Shown piece after piece: positions 62,613 through 64,000 of a stretch of 64,000 nt of DNA. Origin of the DNA: Nostoc sp. FACHB-110 (GTDB lineage Bacteria > Cyanobacteriota > Cyanobacteriia > Cyanobacteriales > Nostocaceae); contig NZ_JACJRU010000024.1 of the NCBI RefSeq assembly GCF_014697425.1, positions 50,144 through 114,143 of the forward strand, given 5' to 3'. How positions within the stretch are numbered: position 1 is the first letter of the stretch; every line of letters begins with the position of its first letter. Under the pieces are notes generated by a model. That model worked only from the letters and a program-made list of their open reading frames with translations. It did not search any database and had not been told where the DNA came from. Made by a program: the position numbers and the translations under genes.

Positions 62613-63644
62613 CTAATTCGTTTCTTGAATTTGCAAACGGACTGTATGATCGGTTGTGCCACTGAGTTGCAGTTCCATGATTTCTGTACCCAGAGGTTCA
62701 ATGCAACTCAAAAGCGATCGCAGGTTTGGCGTACTTGCACCTGTATCGACATACAATCTATCGGCTAAACTGCTGATGCGTTTCCATGTCATGTATAACT
62801 TGCCAATCAGTTGTTCCATTTGGGAAGCTTGATTGACTAAATCAGCCGCAACGCTTAAACAGCCAACTCTGTGGGCTTCTTCTAAGGCGGTTTCTATGTC
62901 TACATCTTCTTTAGCTAGTGCTTGGACTTGCGCCGCAGATTTGAGATATTTGGCTAACTGACGCGCTTCCGTCGTTACTTGCTTGATGGTGTCTACGTCA
63001 GGGTTGGCAATAATTTCTTTTTGAATAAACTTTTGATGTTGTTCTGGCAATTTTTCCATTTCCTTGACTAGTGGCGCAATGTAGCGGGGTGGTAAGGAAT
63101 TGTCTGCAGCTTTTACCTTGACTGGTTCCGGGATTAAATCGGAAGACATCGCCATCCATTCATCGGTGAGTTGGCGGACTTCGCGCCGGGTGATGCGATC
63201 GCCTTTTTGGGCAGCTTCACTCACCATTTGTTGTACTTCTGGCGCAGATTTCGCCGTTTCGACAAAGGCGCGTTTGCTAAAGTTATTGACTGCGGCTGGT
63301 TCTAGCCGACCTTCTTCTAAAAGTGTATCGGCACTATTGGCTAGTTGAATCCACGAATAAGCTTGACTCTTGCTAATTTCTCTTTCTTTGAGCCATTTGA
63401 GAAAGCCCGTACCCCGCCCATCACCACCTTTTTTTTCTCTATCACGTACAGCCCTTAAAATTCTTCCTCGCCAAATTTCTGTTTGCAGGTCAAAGCGATC
63501 GCATACTTGCCAAGCTATATCTAACTGCTGTAAAAAATCAGACTCAGGAATTTGCTCATCTTCTGGGTCTGGTAGTTCAAAACTAAGATCAGTGGGCTGT
63601 TGTAGGGCAGCAGCAAGGTCATTAATAGCGTCGGTATCTTGCAC
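62613..63644 (-). CDS. Predicted DNA-binding protein of unknown function
   Basis: This is a 343-residue soluble protein. Residues about 70-105 resemble DUF3102-like text (GTGFLKWLKEREISKSQAYSW), with a helix-turn-helix appearance. A charged region (RREVRQLTDEWMAMSSDL) and helical stretches (KQVTTEARQLAKYLK) follow. It is plausibly DNA-binding, but I do not recognise the protein and cannot assign it to partition or regulation. It stands between the TPS gene and an IS remnant. Confidence 0.65.
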   Translation of the reverse strand: MQDTDAINDLAAALQQPTDLSFELPDPEDEQIPESDFLQQLDIAWQVCDRFDLQTEIWRGRILRAVRDREKKGGDGRGTGFLKWLKEREISKSQAYSWIQLANSADTLLEEGRLEPAAVNNFSKRAFVETAKSAPEVQQMVSEAAQKGDRITRREVRQLTDEWMAMSSDLIPEPVKVKAADNSLPPRYIAPLVKEMEKLPEQHQKFIQKEIIANPDVDTIKQVTTEARQLAKYLKSAAQVQALAKEDVDIETALEEAHRVGCLSVAADLVNQASQMEQLIGKLYMTWKRISSLADRLYVDTGASTPNLRSLLSCIEPLGTEIMELQLSGTTDHTVRLQIQETN

Positions 63645-63891
63645 GGTGGATAACTGACTAGGGTATGCGTCGGCTTATTATGACACAATCTTTAGCGAGT
63701 GGGGAATGGGGAAGAGGCAATAGGGAGTGATACCGATTTCTATTTAAAGAAAACCTCCCTAAGCATTCATAACACGCTTAAACCAATTACTGAGAGAGTT
63801 TAAAAAGTAAAGCTCAAATTTTAGCTTGCGTCTACTCTTGTCTTCCTGTAGCTAGAAAAAATCTCTTAAAGGCGATCGCAATATTTACCCC

Positions 63892-63926
63892 TAAGAGGAT
63901 GTTTGGAAAGTATTAAACGAATCAAT
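63892..63926. mobile_element. Terminal end of an IS5-like element
   Basis: TAAGAGGATGTTTGGAAAGT (63892-63911) has the look of an IS end, and the transposase stop lies 16 bases further in. The first 13 bases recur inverted at 60029-60041. The other end lies beyond the window. Confidence 0.55.
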
Positions 63927-64000
63927 TAAGCCAGTCTTCTCAGCATTAACCGAATCATTGCAACTTGCACAAATGTTTCATGGGTCTGCGGTAAAATCTC
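63927..64000 (-). CDS. IS5-type transposase, C-terminal end (partial)
   Basis: The minus-strand frame from the window edge to the stop at 63927-63929 encodes EILPQTHETFVQVAMIRL followed by MLRRLA. That ending is characteristic of IS5/IS4-superfamily DDE transposases. Only about 24 codons are visible, so completeness and activity cannot be judged. The gene would start beyond base 64000. Confidence 0.7.

Overview
The window is chromosomal DNA of a filamentous, heterocyst-forming cyanobacterium (Nostoc/Anabaena type). The evidence is dense GCGATCGC (HIP1) octamers, a psaF-psaJ-psaL photosystem I cluster, a hetZ gene followed by a patU-like gene, two tandem AMIN-domain amidases of the AmiC1/AmiC2 kind, and heptameric short tandem repeats (STRR) between genes. 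From memory, the gene order from the mre genes to tic22 resembles one region of Anabaena sp. PCC 7120. There patU is split into two genes, whereas here it is one 325-codon frame, so this is probably a relative rather than PCC 7120 itself.

Layout. 0-2 kb: end of a phosphonate-type ABC transporter operon (binding protein, ATPase, permease). 2.5-9.6 kb: RRM RNA-binding protein, a degenerate M48 protease homologue, prfC, a DUF4870 protein and hemB. 9.9-16.6 kb: a small HTH protein with an AT-hook-like tail, pdhB, secD-secF, a GNAT enzyme, a degenerate histidine kinase and tsaC. 16.7-22.5 kb: tic22-prmC pair, tRNA-Pro(UGG), a second GNAT, an ACT-like protein and an alpha/beta hydrolase. 22.5-29 kb: tsaD, psaFJL, gmk, a remA-like gene and a DUF3488/transglutaminase-like protein that has lost its catalytic residues. 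29-34.6 kb: patU, hetZ, a small conserved gene, a polyprenyl diphosphate synthase gene, and a 1.2-kb stretch packed with nested inverted repeats that may encode a structured RNA. 34.6-42.5 kb: murI, two amiC amidases, a NapA-type antiporter and an EVE protein. 42.9-49.7 kb: SIMPL protein, a tail-less ssb, mreBCD, ribD and queD. 50-59 kb: aspS, a kinase-like protein, DUF29, HtpX, FluC/CrcB, a Lys/Orn/Arg decarboxylase, and phoD with a Pho-box-like promoter. 59-64 kb: a small unknown protein, a two-partner-secretion exoprotein, a predicted DNA-binding protein and the 3' end of an IS5-type transposase cut by the window edge.

How the genes work together. The 29-47 kb block groups genes for the heterocystous filament: hetZ/patU (differentiation and pattern), murI, amiC1/amiC2 (septal peptidoglycan and cell-cell nanopores) and mreBCD (cell shape). 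The rest is mostly photosynthesis, translation, tRNA modification (tsaC, tsaD, queD) and protein export.

Three genes (M48-like, transglutaminase-like, histidine-kinase-like) have intact reading frames but have lost hallmark catalytic residues. The non-coding DNA is rich in small elements: at least six STRR heptamer types, a family of about 80-120 bp elements bounded by GGACTTACGCA ends, perfect long palindromes, and a tsaC gene that appears to carry a repeat in frame. No CRISPR array, prophage or complete insertion sequence is visible.
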